Assembly (NCBI RefSeq): GCF_025244845.1
Contig: NZ_CP104264.1
Location: 1 to 64,000 of the forward strand
Source of the DNA: Arthrobacter sp. zg-Y1171
GTDB lineage: Bacteria > Actinomycetota > Actinomycetes > Actinomycetales > Micrococcaceae
Direction: 5' to 3'
Length of the DNA stretch: 64,000 nt
Shown: positions 54,145 to 62,739 of the stretch, piece after piece
Position numbering within the stretch: the stretch's first letter is position 1
How the letters are laid out: the number at the start of each line of letters is the position of its first letter
Program-made: the position numbers and the translations under genes
The notes under the pieces: model-generated
Databases searched by the model: none
Told to the model about the DNA's origin: nothing
Seen by the model: only the letters and a program-made list of their open reading frames with translations

Positions 54145-55155
54145 ATGAACCGCAGGGTCACGTCCAACGACGTTGCGCAGGCGGCCGGCGTTTCCCGTGC
54201 CACCGTCAGTTACGTGCTCAACGGCCGTGCCGGGCAGAGCATCTCCTCCGGGACAAGGGAACGCGTGCTGGCCGCAGCCCGGGACCTGGGCTACGCGCCG
54301 TCGACCGCCGCCCGCACCCTGCGCCGCGGCCGCAGCGACCTGGTGCTGATGCTGCTGCCGCCCGAGCCGCTGGGCCGCGCCCTGGCCATCCTGATCGATG
54401 CCGCCTCCGAGGAAGTGGAACGGCAGGGGCTGCGCCTGGTGGCCCACCGGCTGCCGGCACAGGGCGGAGCGCCGTCCCTGGTGCAGTCGCTGGCTCCGGC
54501 AGCGCTGATCCTCACCACCCCGCTCCCGGAGCCGGAACTGGCAGCCCTGGCGGCCATCGGCATCCGGGTGGCCTCCCTGCACCAGGCGCTGGAAGACCCG
54601 CTGGGACCGGACCTCGGCATCGGGGCATGCCAGGTGCAGCATCTGGCCGCGGCCGGACACAGGCGGATCGGTGTGGCGGTGCCCCCGGAGTCCGGTTATG
54701 CCTGGCGGGTGGACGTCCGGCTGGCGGCCATTGCGGACGCCTGCCGCCGGCTTGAGCTTCCCCCGCCCGCCGTCGCCCGTCTGGCCCTGGACGCCGGGGA
54801 GGCGGCGGGCGTCGTCGACCGTTGGCGGGCAGGACCGGAGCCGGTGACCGCGGCCTGCGCGTTCGACGACGAGCACGCCTTCGCCCTGCTGGCCGGGCTG
54901 GCCGCGCACGGCCTGAGCGCACCGAAGGATTTGGCGGTGATCGGCGCCGAGGACATTCCGCTGGCGTCGCTGGCAGTGCCGCCGTTGACCACCGTGTCGG
55001 TCGATGCCCGGTCCTTGGGGGAGCGGTTTGCGCGGATGGCGGTGGCCTCCCTGGATGCGGCACAGGAGCTGCGGGGAAGCGGAGCAGACGGTTCCGGGCA
55101 GCCGGCGGAAGCTGACCTGCCGCCGGTGCGGCTGGTGCGGCGCGTGTCGGCCTGA
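54145..55155 (+). CDS. LacI-family transcriptional regulator
   Basis: The 336-residue product has the N-terminal LacI helix-turn-helix (SNDVAQAAGVSRATVSYVLNGRA), the hinge helix (APSTAARTLRRGRSD), and a periplasmic-binding-like effector domain. Its final signature is LAVIGAEDIPLASLAVPPLTTVSVD. The inducer is probably a sugar. ATG at 54145 is chosen with GAGGGACGGG upstream; GTG at 54118 is the alternative. It most likely represses the divergent SDR gene, and itself, through the palindrome at 54030. Confidence 0.92.
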   Translation: MNRRVTSNDVAQAAGVSRATVSYVLNGRAGQSISSGTRERVLAAARDLGYAPSTAARTLRRGRSDLVLMLLPPEPLGRALAILIDAASEEVERQGLRLVAHRLPAQGGAPSLVQSLAPAALILTTPLPEPELAALAAIGIRVASLHQALEDPLGPDLGIGACQVQHLAAAGHRRIGVAVPPESGYAWRVDVRLAAIADACRRLELPPPAVARLALDAGEAAGVVDRWRAGPEPVTAACAFDDEHAFALLAGLAAHGLSAPKDLAVIGAEDIPLASLAVPPLTTVSVDARSLGERFARMAVASLDAAQELRGSGADGSGQPAEADLPPVRLVRRVSA

Positions 55156-55174
55156 GCCTGAGGCGGTTCGGAGG

Positions 55175-56233
55175 TCAGCCGTGCGGCCAGTCAGCGACCG
55201 CCTGCTCAATGGCCCGCCGCTTGGCTGCCGAGACCCGTTCCACCAGGTCGATGACCGGTTCCGGGGTGGCCCGGGATATGCGGGGCAGCCGCCAAGTGCC
55301 CACCGCCACGCCGTCGTCGAGCACCGCAGGACGGAAGACCCCGTTGCCGCCCGGGACAATTGCCGCCAGCATCGCCGGGCTGGCAAACAGGGAACGGTCC
55401 GCGTAACCGAGGATCCACTCATCGAACGCCGGCACCAGTGACACGCCGGAAGGTTCCGGAATCTCCGGCTCACCGATGATCCACGCCGGCCGGCCGTCCA
55501 CTTCCACCTGGACCAGGTCCGCCACTCCGGCTGCAGCCTTACGCACCATGGTTTTGGGCAGCTTGGTCCACCACGCCGCATCGTTCTCCGTGACCGGACC
55601 CCGGGCGAGCACGAAGCCGCGGACCACCGCGGACAGGTCGCCGTCGTTCGGCGCGCCGGGGTCGACGGCGCGCGGTGCCGTGAGGGTGAGGAGCTGCTCG
55701 GTGCCGGTCTCGAAAAACCGTCCCCAGTGCGCCAGGCCTTCCACGCAAAGGTGCATCAGCAGGTGGTAGCCGCGGCCGTCGGAGGTGTCGATCCCGGCTG
55801 CTTCCCAAAGTTCCAGCGCTTCGGAGCGTCGCAGCGGCCGATCGTCCAGGGCTTCGCGCAGGGTGTCCCGGCCCCGGGCCAGTACCGTCTCCTCAAGCCC
55901 CAGCTCGGCCCGGCGCCGGGCAGCCATGCTGCGGATCCGTTCCGCGGTGAAGGACAGCAGTGTCGCCAGATGCTCCGGCGTGGTGGCGAACAGGGTGCCG
56001 CGCATCGGCCAGCCGCGCACCAATTCGCCGCGGTCGAACGCGTTCCGGACGTCCTGGACAGTGGTTCCGGGGCGGGAGCGGACGGCAATGGCCCGCAGCA
56101 CCGCGGGCAGGTCCTGGCCCTGCAGCGCGACGGCCCGCCGCACGACGTCGGCCGGGGACAGGTCCGAACCGCCCAGCAGCTGCGAGGAGCGCCGGATCCG
56201 CCGTGCATCCTGCCCGGAAAGAGAAGTGACCAC
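55175..56233 (-). CDS. Winged-helix DNA-binding protein, AlkZ-related (HTH_42)
   Basis: The 352-residue product belongs to the HTH_42 / YcaQ-AlkZ-like group, which has tandem winged helices and includes DNA glycosylases for crosslinks and alkylated bases. The stretch VALQGQDLPAVLRAIAVR near residue 38 holds the Q-x-Q/D-type motif used by AlkZ-like enzymes, though only homology supports activity. Other family hallmarks are GWPMRGTLFATTPEHL and the C-terminal VPAFDEWILGYADR and WRLPR. The start is GTG at 56233. It stands alone, convergent with lacI. Confidence 0.85.
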   Translation of the reverse strand: MVTSLSGQDARRIRRSSQLLGGSDLSPADVVRRAVALQGQDLPAVLRAIAVRSRPGTTVQDVRNAFDRGELVRGWPMRGTLFATTPEHLATLLSFTAERIRSMAARRRAELGLEETVLARGRDTLREALDDRPLRRSEALELWEAAGIDTSDGRGYHLLMHLCVEGLAHWGRFFETGTEQLLTLTAPRAVDPGAPNDGDLSAVVRGFVLARGPVTENDAAWWTKLPKTMVRKAAAGVADLVQVEVDGRPAWIIGEPEIPEPSGVSLVPAFDEWILGYADRSLFASPAMLAAIVPGGNGVFRPAVLDDGVAVGTWRLPRISRATPEPVIDLVERVSAAKRRAIEQAVADWPHG

Positions 56234-56285
56234 GAGGCAAAGCTATGTGGCGCAGCGCTGCCGGGGCAAGGTTCCAGGGGGCAGG

Positions 56286-57401
56286 CTACTGCCCCTGTTC
56301 CGCCTCCCGCGCCCGGTAAAGCTGCATCAACCGGTAGCGGCGGCCCAGGGACTCCCGGCGGGGTTTGACCGGTGCGTCCTCCGGTTCGGCCGTGAGGTCG
56401 ATGTGTTCCTTGCCGAAACGCCAGAGCAGCAGGTCATCGAGCAGCCGGTCCGGTCCGGGGGAGTAGCGGTGGTCCAGGGCCGCGCGGACCTTGGTGATGG
56501 CGTCTGCCTGCAGCAGTCCGGCCAGGTCCATGGTGGTCTTCATGCCGTGCGCAGCCAGCATTTCCGCGGCCCAGCCCCAGTCGTCACCGGACTTGCGGTT
56601 GACGTGCGGGAGCAGGGTCATCCAGATGTCCCGGATCCGGTTCGGAGTCAGCGGCGCACTGCCCTGGCCCTCCTCGTCCCAGAAGCCGGTGACGGTTTCG
56701 TAGCGTTCGTGCAGCTCGGCGAAGGCGGTTTCCACCGTCTCCAGCATGGCAGCGGTTGCCGTGAACTGCCGGTCGAAATACGGGCTCCAGGCCCGCGGAT
56801 CGCCGGCCTTGAACCGGATGTCGTGCTCTATCTCGGACCAGGCATGGGCCAGCACGGTACGGATCTGCACTTCGAACAGGTAGCTGCCGTTGGGCCGCTG
56901 GTCCGGTTCCAGCAGCTTGTGGTACTTCCGCACCGTCTCATTCTGGATGGTCCGCAGGATCAGGTGCCGGCTGGAGTAGCCGTACGTACCGGATTCGATG
57001 GAGCCAATGTCCTTCTCGCGGTCGCCGCGGCAGTCGAACTCCGCCCGCTGCCGCTTGATCAGGTTGGCCGCTTCATCCACTTCGTGCGGCAGCGTCATGA
57101 TGATGCGCAGGCCCACGAGGTCGGTGAGGTTGCGCAGCGGATCCGGGAACAGCAGGGAAGGCAGTTCGCCGGGGTGCTCCGGGGGCAGCATCCGGGAAGC
57201 CTTGTCCCGGAAGGACTCAACGGTCTTGGTGCGCGAGGCTACGAACAGCGGCTTTACCGGGCTGTCGGCAAAGACAGCCCGAAGATTCGCTTCCATCTCC
57301 GCGGTGACCGCTTCCAATCCGGGCCGGACCCGGGCGTACTCATCGGTACTGGCCTGGACTATGGGCCGCAGCCGCTCATCCAGTGTGTCCCACGCGCTCA
57401 A
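56286..57401 (-). CDS. RelA/SpoT-domain (p)ppGpp synthetase-like protein
   Basis: The 371-residue product has a RelA/SpoT nucleotidyltransferase domain at about 40-215. Its motifs are SRTKTVESFRDKAS, NLTDLVGLRIIM, GYSSRHLIL and FEVQIRTVLAHAWSEIEHDI. There is no HD hydrolase, TGS or ACT domain, so it is a small-alarmone-synthetase type with an unusual extra C-terminal helical region of about 150 residues. The start is TTG at 57401 behind GGAAAGGGAAAC. TAGGCT about 25 bases upstream may be the -10. A long RelA elsewhere in the genome is expected. Confidence 0.86.
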   Translation of the reverse strand: MSAWDTLDERLRPIVQASTDEYARVRPGLEAVTAEMEANLRAVFADSPVKPLFVASRTKTVESFRDKASRMLPPEHPGELPSLLFPDPLRNLTDLVGLRIIMTLPHEVDEAANLIKRQRAEFDCRGDREKDIGSIESGTYGYSSRHLILRTIQNETVRKYHKLLEPDQRPNGSYLFEVQIRTVLAHAWSEIEHDIRFKAGDPRAWSPYFDRQFTATAAMLETVETAFAELHERYETVTGFWDEEGQGSAPLTPNRIRDIWMTLLPHVNRKSGDDWGWAAEMLAAHGMKTTMDLAGLLQADAITKVRAALDHRYSPGPDRLLDDLLLWRFGKEHIDLTAEPEDAPVKPRRESLGRRYRLMQLYRAREAEQGQ

Positions 57402-57507
57402 AGCTGTTTCCCTTTCCCCTGCCTGCCCCCAGCCTATGGCACGGTGTTTCTCCGACACCGGCGATAGGCTCCCTATCAGATTAAGCCCCGCGAGCAGAAG
57501 GATCGTC

Positions 57508-58266
57508 ATGCCAGCGCCTGCACTGCGTCTCTCCTACGGTCCGGACGCGGACCAGTACGCCGAACTGAGCCTTCCGGAAAGCGGTGCGGCGGCGCAGGCC
57601 GTGGTGGTCATCATCCACGGCGGCTACTGGCGCGCTGCCTATGACGCGGAACTTGGCCGGCCGCTGGCGGCGGACCTGGCCGCCCGCGGGTTTGCCGCCT
57701 GGAACCTGGAATACCGGCGGGTCGGCAAGGGCGGCGGCTGGCTGGAAACGTTCGAGGACATCTGCGCCGGGATCGACGCGCTGGTCCCGGCGGCACGGGA
57801 GCACGACGTCGACCTGTCCCGCGTGGTCTTCCTGGGCCACTCCGCGGGCGGCCACCTGGCCGTGCTCGCCGCGGGGCGGACTGATCCGCGCGTCCTGCCT
57901 GCCGGCGTCGTCAGCTGCTCCGGAGTCCTGAACCTGGCCGAGGCCCACGAACTGGGCCTGAGTAACGGCGCGGTGCGGAACTTCCTTGGCTGCACGCCTG
58001 TTTCCAATCCACGGCGTTTCCGGGAGGCGGACCCCATGTGCGCGCTGCCGCTGCAGGTTCCGGTGTGGGCGCTGCACGGCGGGGAAGACAGCACCGTGCC
58101 GCTCAGTTCCTCCAGCAGCTGGGTGGACGCTGCCCGGGCAAGCGGCACGGCGGCGCAGCTGCGCCTCATTCCCGGTGACCACTTCGCGATGATCACCCCC
58201 GGCACGCCGGCCTGGGACGCCGTCGTCACGGCGGTCCGCGAGGCCGCCGGAATACCTGTTGTTTAA
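57508..58266 (+). CDS. Alpha/beta hydrolase, arylformamidase-like
   Basis: The 252-residue product has the HGGYWR oxyanion motif and the nucleophile elbow GHSAGGHLA, followed by Asp (GGEDSTVPL) and His (PGDHFAM). This is the set seen in kynurenine formamidases and related carboxylesterases. No kynurenine-pathway genes lie nearby, so the substrate is open. ATG at 57508 follows AGAAGGATCGTC. It is divergent from the synthetase gene. PfkB follows closely on the same strand but has its own leaderless start. Confidence 0.85.
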   Translation: MPAPALRLSYGPDADQYAELSLPESGAAAQAVVVIIHGGYWRAAYDAELGRPLAADLAARGFAAWNLEYRRVGKGGGWLETFEDICAGIDALVPAAREHDVDLSRVVFLGHSAGGHLAVLAAGRTDPRVLPAGVVSCSGVLNLAEAHELGLSNGAVRNFLGCTPVSNPRRFREADPMCALPLQVPVWALHGGEDSTVPLSSSSSWVDAARASGTAAQLRLIPGDHFAMITPGTPAWDAVVTAVREAAGIPVV

Positions 58267-58288
58267 GGAAACCCAAAGGCCGCTCTGT

Positions 58289-58294
58289 TAGGTT
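58289..58294 (+). promoter_or_regulatory. -10 element of the leaderless pfkB gene
   Basis: TAGGTT, six bases, then GTG at 58301 with no ribosome site. The element lies in the 34-base gap after the hydrolase gene. Confidence 0.5.
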
Positions 58295-58300
58295 GGCAGT

Positions 58301-59215
58301 GTGCTTACAGTTATTGGGGAAGCCCTTGTTGATGAAGTAGTCAGCGATACGGCACCGCGGCGAACACACCCCGGCGGCAGCCCGCTGAATGTAGCTGTGG
58401 GCGTGGCGCGGCTGGGCCGTCCCGTCCAGTTCGTGGGCCGCTTCGGCTCGGATACCTACGGTGCCATGATCGCCGAGCATCTTCGGGCAAACTCCGTGCT
58501 GACCGCCTTCGAAGCCGATGACCGGCCGACCAGCGTGGCCACGGCCGTGCTGGATCCGGCGGGCGGCGCCCGGTACACCTTTGACCTGGAGTGGCAGCTG
58601 CCGGGCCTTGCGGAGGATCTTCCGGCCCTGCTGGACGGAACCACCATGCTGCACACCGGTTCCATCGCCTCCATGCTCTCGCCCGGCGCGGGCCACGTGC
58701 TGCGCGCCGTGGAACAGGCACGGCCCGGCTGCACTGTCACCTACGATCCGAACTGCCGGCCGACCATCATCACCGACGCCTCCTACGCCCGCGAACAGGC
58801 GGAGAATTTCGTGGCACTGGCCGACGTCGTCAAGGCCTCCGACGAAGACCTGCAGTGGCTCTACCCGGACGAACCCGTGGAGGAATCCGCCCGGCGCTGG
58901 CTCGCCGCGGGACCGTCGCTGGTAGTGGTCACCCGGGGATCGAAGGGACCGTGGGCCGTGGCCGCGGCGGGAGAATGCGAAGTGGCCGCACCCACCGTCA
59001 GCGTCGTGGACACCGTGGGCGCCGGGGATTCGTTTATGTCCGCCCTCCTGGTGGGGCTGATGGACCGGGAGCTCGACGGCGGTGCCCGCCGCAGCGACCT
59101 GGCCCGGATCGGCGTAGGCGAACTGAAGGAGCTGCTCTCCTTCGCCGCGCGCGCAGCAGCCGTCACCGTTTCCCGCGCCGGAGCCAATCCGCCCTACCGC
59201 CGCGAAGTTCCCTGA
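58301..59215 (+). CDS. PfkB-family carbohydrate kinase, fructokinase-like
   Basis: The 304-residue product has the PfkB signatures: GEALVDEVV and GGSPLNVAVGVARLG at the N-terminus, and DTVGAGDSFMSALL near residue 245 with the catalytic base Asp in GAGD. It is closest in feel to fructokinases or ribokinases; exact sugar unknown. The GTG start at 58301 is preceded by TAGGTT at leaderless spacing. The frame is closed upstream near the hydrolase stop. Confidence 0.88.
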   Translation: MLTVIGEALVDEVVSDTAPRRTHPGGSPLNVAVGVARLGRPVQFVGRFGSDTYGAMIAEHLRANSVLTAFEADDRPTSVATAVLDPAGGARYTFDLEWQLPGLAEDLPALLDGTTMLHTGSIASMLSPGAGHVLRAVEQARPGCTVTYDPNCRPTIITDASYAREQAENFVALADVVKASDEDLQWLYPDEPVEESARRWLAAGPSLVVVTRGSKGPWAVAAAGECEVAAPTVSVVDTVGAGDSFMSALLVGLMDRELDGGARRSDLARIGVGELKELLSFAARAAAVTVSRAGANPPYRREVP

Positions 59216-59263
59216 TCCAGCCGCACGCCGCGGCACCAATGCCAACTACCCGAAAGGAAGTCC

Positions 59264-59800
59264 GTGGAAAGCCGAGACCCGTATGAGGCGCTGCCGCAGG
59301 TACCTGAGTTCACCGTCGAGAGTGAAGAATTCGCGAACGGAGGCACGTTCGCACCGGCCCAGTACAGCGGCAAGATGGGCGTAGCCGACGGCGGCGATGC
59401 CTCGCCGCAGCTGACCTGGTCCGGCTTCCCTGAGCAGACCCGCAGCTTTGCCGTGACGATGTACGACCCCGATGCACCCACCGCCAGCGGCTATTGGCAC
59501 TGGGCGGCCTTCAACATCCCGGCGTCGGTCACGGGCCTCGCCGCCGATGCGGCCAATACGGGCCAGATGCCCGCCGGCACCGTACAGCTGGCCAACGACG
59601 CCGGATTTGCGGGCTTTGTGGGCGCGGCCCCGCCCGCAGGACACGGACGGCACCGCTACTTCGTGGTGGTCCACGCCGTGGATACGGAGGAACTGGACGT
59701 CCCGCCGGACGCCACCCCGGCTGCCCTCGGCTTTGCGCTCTTCACCCACACCCTGGCGCGGGCCACGATGATCGGCACCGCGGAAATCCGGGAGGACTAG
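59264..59800 (+). CDS. YbhB/YbcL-family (PEBP-like) protein
   Basis: The 178-residue product is a phosphatidylethanolamine-binding-protein fold, with MYDPDAPTASGYWHWAAFNIP and GHGRHRYFVVVHAVD marking the conserved pocket (Asp-Pro-Asp-Ala-Pro and His). Bacterial members have no settled role. GTG at 59264 follows CGAAAGGAAGTCC. It lies 48 bases after pfkB, and co-transcription is possible. Confidence 0.9.
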   Translation: MESRDPYEALPQVPEFTVESEEFANGGTFAPAQYSGKMGVADGGDASPQLTWSGFPEQTRSFAVTMYDPDAPTASGYWHWAAFNIPASVTGLAADAANTGQMPAGTVQLANDAGFAGFVGAAPPAGHGRHRYFVVVHAVDTEELDVPPDATPAALGFALFTHTLARATMIGTAEIRED

Positions 59801-59876
59801 GGTCCCCGGGGCAGACCCGTTGGGGAGGCTTCGCACCGTTCCGGCCCCCGCCGCGGCCGGAAGTAAGCTTGATGGC

Positions 59877-60728
59877 ATGCAGGAACAGCGGGGGCCGGTA
59901 CGGCTGATAGCAAGCGACATGGACGGCACCATCGTGGGTGCGGACAACAGCATCAGCGATCGGACCGTGAACGCTTTCCGCGCCTGCATGGCTGCGGGCA
60001 TCGACGTCGTCTTCGTGACCGGGCGCCCGCCCCGCTGGCTGGACCCCCTGCGCGAGCGGATCGGGCACGCAGGGACCGTGATCTGTTCCAACGGGGCCAT
60101 CACCTATGACCTGGCCGCCGAGCGGGTCCTCGCCACCCGGCTCCTCCCGCTGGAACAGATGCTCGCCGCCGCGGAGGTCATCAGGGACCTCTTCCCGCGG
60201 GCACGTTTCGCGGCGGAGACGGTGGACGGCCTCCATCTTGAGGACGGCTTCGTGGACACCGGATCCGTCGAACTCCTCGGCGGCATAGTTCCCGGCCCGC
60301 TGCACGAATCCCTTGCAGGCTCACCTGGCGTGGCAAAATTCCTCGCCCGGGGCGCCGACATCTCCCCGGACGAGTTCCTGCGCCGGGTGGCGCCGGCGGT
60401 GTCCGAACTGGTGGAGACCACCCATTCGGCACCGCGGATGCCGCTGCTGGAAATGTCCCTGCCGGGCCTGAACAAGGCCGTCACCCTGGCCGGCTACGCC
60501 AAGGAGAAGGGTATAAACCCGGGGGAAACCATAGCTTTCGGCGACATGCCCAACGACATTTCCATGCTGGATTGGGCGGGCCGGGGCTACGCCATGGCAA
60601 GTGGTCACCCGGCTGCCCGCGAGGCGGCGGATTTCACGGCACCGGGCTTCACGGACGACGGCGTGGCGGTGATCCTTGAGCGGCTGCTCGATGTTCAGGA
60701 AGCCTCCGCAGAAGCTGGTGCGCGGTAA
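59877..60728 (+). CDS. Cof-type HAD-family phosphatase
   Basis: The 283-residue product has HAD motif I, ASDMDGTIV (nucleophile Asp near 14). Motif II is FVTGRPP, a lysine lies in GLNKAV, and motif III/IV is FGDMPNDISML. A C2-type cap places it with Cof/YbiV sugar-phosphate phosphatases. ATG at 59877 is preceded by TAAGCT at leaderless spacing. Its last 80 bases overlap the convergent PAP2 gene. Confidence 0.9.
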   Translation: MQEQRGPVRLIASDMDGTIVGADNSISDRTVNAFRACMAAGIDVVFVTGRPPRWLDPLRERIGHAGTVICSNGAITYDLAAERVLATRLLPLEQMLAAAEVIRDLFPRARFAAETVDGLHLEDGFVDTGSVELLGGIVPGPLHESLAGSPGVAKFLARGADISPDEFLRRVAPAVSELVETTHSAPRMPLLEMSLPGLNKAVTLAGYAKEKGINPGETIAFGDMPNDISMLDWAGRGYAMASGHPAAREAADFTAPGFTDDGVAVILERLLDVQEASAEAGAR

Positions 60729-61428
60729 TTACCACCGCGAGCCAGGCCGCTCCGAGCGTCCAGGCCACCAGCACATCCGTCAGCCAGTGGTGGCCGAGGT
60801 AGACCCGGCTCAGGCCCACGGCAAATGTAAAGACCGCTGACGCGAGCAGCGCGGAGGCCTTCGCCCAGCGGTTGTGCACGTGCAGGATCACCAGGTAGGC
60901 CAGGATCCCCGCGATGACGATTGAGTTCAGGGTGTGTCCGCTCGGAAACGAGGCGGAGGATTCGTACGGCGGGACGGCATCCGCCAGGTCGGGCCGGGTC
61001 CGGCCGATCAAGGCCTTTCCCGTGACCGTCATGAGCAGTGAACCGGCGGCTGCGGCCGCGGTGAGGATCAGCGGTGTCCAGGAACGCCAGCGCAGGCCCA
61101 TAACGAGCACCACGAGCCCGGCGATGACGGGCATGCCGATGGTCCCGGCAAGGTTGGTGAAGCCGGTGACTGCGGAATCCAGCGCGGGAGTGCGCAGTCC
61201 CAGTGCCGTTTCCAGCACCGGCCGGTCCAGGCCGGCAATGCCGTCCGCGTCGGTGACCGATTCATAGACCTCTGCGGACACCAGGGTCAGGGCCAGTGCC
61301 GGCAGGAGGCCGACGGCCAGGATCACCAACAGGGCCACATGCGGCGAGGTTGCGCGGCTGATTCCATGCAGCAGCTGCCTGAGCCGATTCGCGGCCGGGG
61401 AGGGGTGAGGTGCGGGCACGGGGCTCAT
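60649..61428 (-). CDS. PAP2-family membrane phosphatase
   Basis: The 259-residue product has about six membrane segments and the three acid-phosphatase motifs KALIGRTRP, PSGH and SRVYLGHHWLTDV, all intact. It probably removes phosphate from an isoprenoid or phosphatidate on the outer face of the membrane. ATG at 61428 overlaps the esterase stop by four bases (ATGA). Its last 26 codons overlap the HAD gene on the other strand, and those codons encode a polar tail outside the conserved domain. Confidence 0.9.
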   Translation of the reverse strand: MSPVPAPHPSPAANRLRQLLHGISRATSPHVALLVILAVGLLPALALTLVSAEVYESVTDADGIAGLDRPVLETALGLRTPALDSAVTGFTNLAGTIGMPVIAGLVVLVMGLRWRSWTPLILTAAAAAGSLLMTVTGKALIGRTRPDLADAVPPYESSASFPSGHTLNSIVIAGILAYLVILHVHNRWAKASALLASAVFTFAVGLSRVYLGHHWLTDVLVAWTLGAAWLAVVITAHQLLRRLPEHRAAAQGSPPRRRP

Positions 61429-62726
61429 GGATCAAGTATGCCAAGCCGCCTGCAGAGCCAGTCCAGGTTGTTCTCCAGTCCGGCCCGCCAGACCTGCCAG
61501 GAGTGTCCGCCCGGAAGCTCCTGGAACTGCACGTCCGCGCCGGCCGCCCGGGCCGCTTCGTACACCTGCCTGCCTTCCGGGGCGTACACCTTGTCCTCGC
61601 TGCCGACGACGACGATCCCGGCAAGTTCGGGAAATGGCATCCGGTGAAACCGGTCCACGGCGTTCTGTTCAGCGAAGGCGGCCTGGTCGCCGTCGAAATA
61701 CGTGTCCAGCAGGGCCTGCTGCCCATCGGCGTCGGTGGGCTCGTTTTCGCCGGCGATGTCCAGGAATGTCGGATAGGACTCGGGGTGGTTCGCCGCCAAC
61801 TGCACTGCGCAGGTGCCGCCGAACGAATACCCCGCGATGGCCCATTGCCGTGCTCCGGCCGTTCCGGCCCCCAGATGCTGCTGCACCCAGGCGGGAAGGT
61901 CCCGGGCCAGGTACGTTGCCGAGTCGCTTACGGTCGTGTCCAGGCACAGCGGCCAGTCGGGGTTGGAGTCATTGCTGGCGTCGGGCATGACGACAATCGG
62001 AGCCAGGCCGGCATGTCGGGCAGCGAAGCCGTCCATCATTTCGGCTATGCGGCCGCTGACCAGCCAGTCATTCGGGGAGCCCGGCTGGCCGTGGATCAGG
62101 ACCAGCACCGGCAGGCTGACCGCGCCTGGATCGGCCAGATAGGCGGGCGGGAGGTAGATCAGTGCAGGGTGGGAGGCGTATCCCGAGGCTGCCGCGGGGA
62201 TCTCTGCCCGGTAGACCCGGCCTTCGCCGGGCAGGTTCGACGGCGGCGACCAGTCCCGTTCGGAGGCTGCGGGGCGGTTGGTCCCGGTTTCCGCGGGACG
62301 GGGCAGCGGGTCATTCGTGGCCGAGGGCGGGTCCAGGAGGGAACGGAGGGTGGGGTATTGGGCGTAGGCAAGGTTCGCGGTGCAGGCCAACGCCAGCAGT
62401 ATTCCGAACGCCGCCGCAGCGCCCGCGGTCCGGCGGGACCACGGGGAGCCTGGAACTGCCAGCAGCCCGGCCGCCAGCTGAAGCCCCAGGATGGCCAGGG
62501 CGGTGTACAGGTAGAGCATCCGTGGAAGAGAAGCATTCCACCAATGGAATATAAGTTCTGCCAGCACATAAAGAAGTGCCGTGCAGGCGGCCGCAACCAC
62601 CAAATAGACCAGGATCCTGCGCAGGCCCAGCCGCCTCCCGGCAATCCCTAGCCAAAGAAGCGCAGCCGCGCCCAGGGCCAGGGCGAGGGCGGGGAGGATC
62701 CCGTCAATCAGGGACAGGCCCATCAC
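61425..62726 (-). CDS. Membrane-anchored esterase, mycolyltransferase/esterase D-like fold
   Basis: The 433-residue product has four N-terminal membrane segments (about 8-125). An extracellular alpha/beta-hydrolase domain follows (about 170-430), with VLVLIHGQPGSPNDW, the nucleophile elbow AGYSFGGTCA and a final GGHSWQVWR carrying the likely catalytic His. The enzyme would act on esters at the outer membrane surface. GTG at 62726 or ATG at 62723 starts it, 13 bases after the DUF2156 stop. It is translationally coupled to PAP2. Confidence 0.86.
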   Translation of the reverse strand: MMGLSLIDGILPALALALGAAALLWLGIAGRRLGLRRILVYLVVAAACTALLYVLAELIFHWWNASLPRMLYLYTALAILGLQLAAGLLAVPGSPWSRRTAGAAAAFGILLALACTANLAYAQYPTLRSLLDPPSATNDPLPRPAETGTNRPAASERDWSPPSNLPGEGRVYRAEIPAAASGYASHPALIYLPPAYLADPGAVSLPVLVLIHGQPGSPNDWLVSGRIAEMMDGFAARHAGLAPIVVMPDASNDSNPDWPLCLDTTVSDSATYLARDLPAWVQQHLGAGTAGARQWAIAGYSFGGTCAVQLAANHPESYPTFLDIAGENEPTDADGQQALLDTYFDGDQAAFAEQNAVDRFHRMPFPELAGIVVVGSEDKVYAPEGRQVYEAARAAGADVQFQELPGGHSWQVWRAGLENNLDWLCRRLGILDP

Positions 62727-62739
62727 GGCCGGGGTGTCC

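Noticed and set aside
53959..55581. Upstream extension of the SDR frame to an 873-residue protein
   Set aside because: The extension runs through the operator and antisense to lacI; GTG at 53958 has a good ribosome site and homology starts near it.
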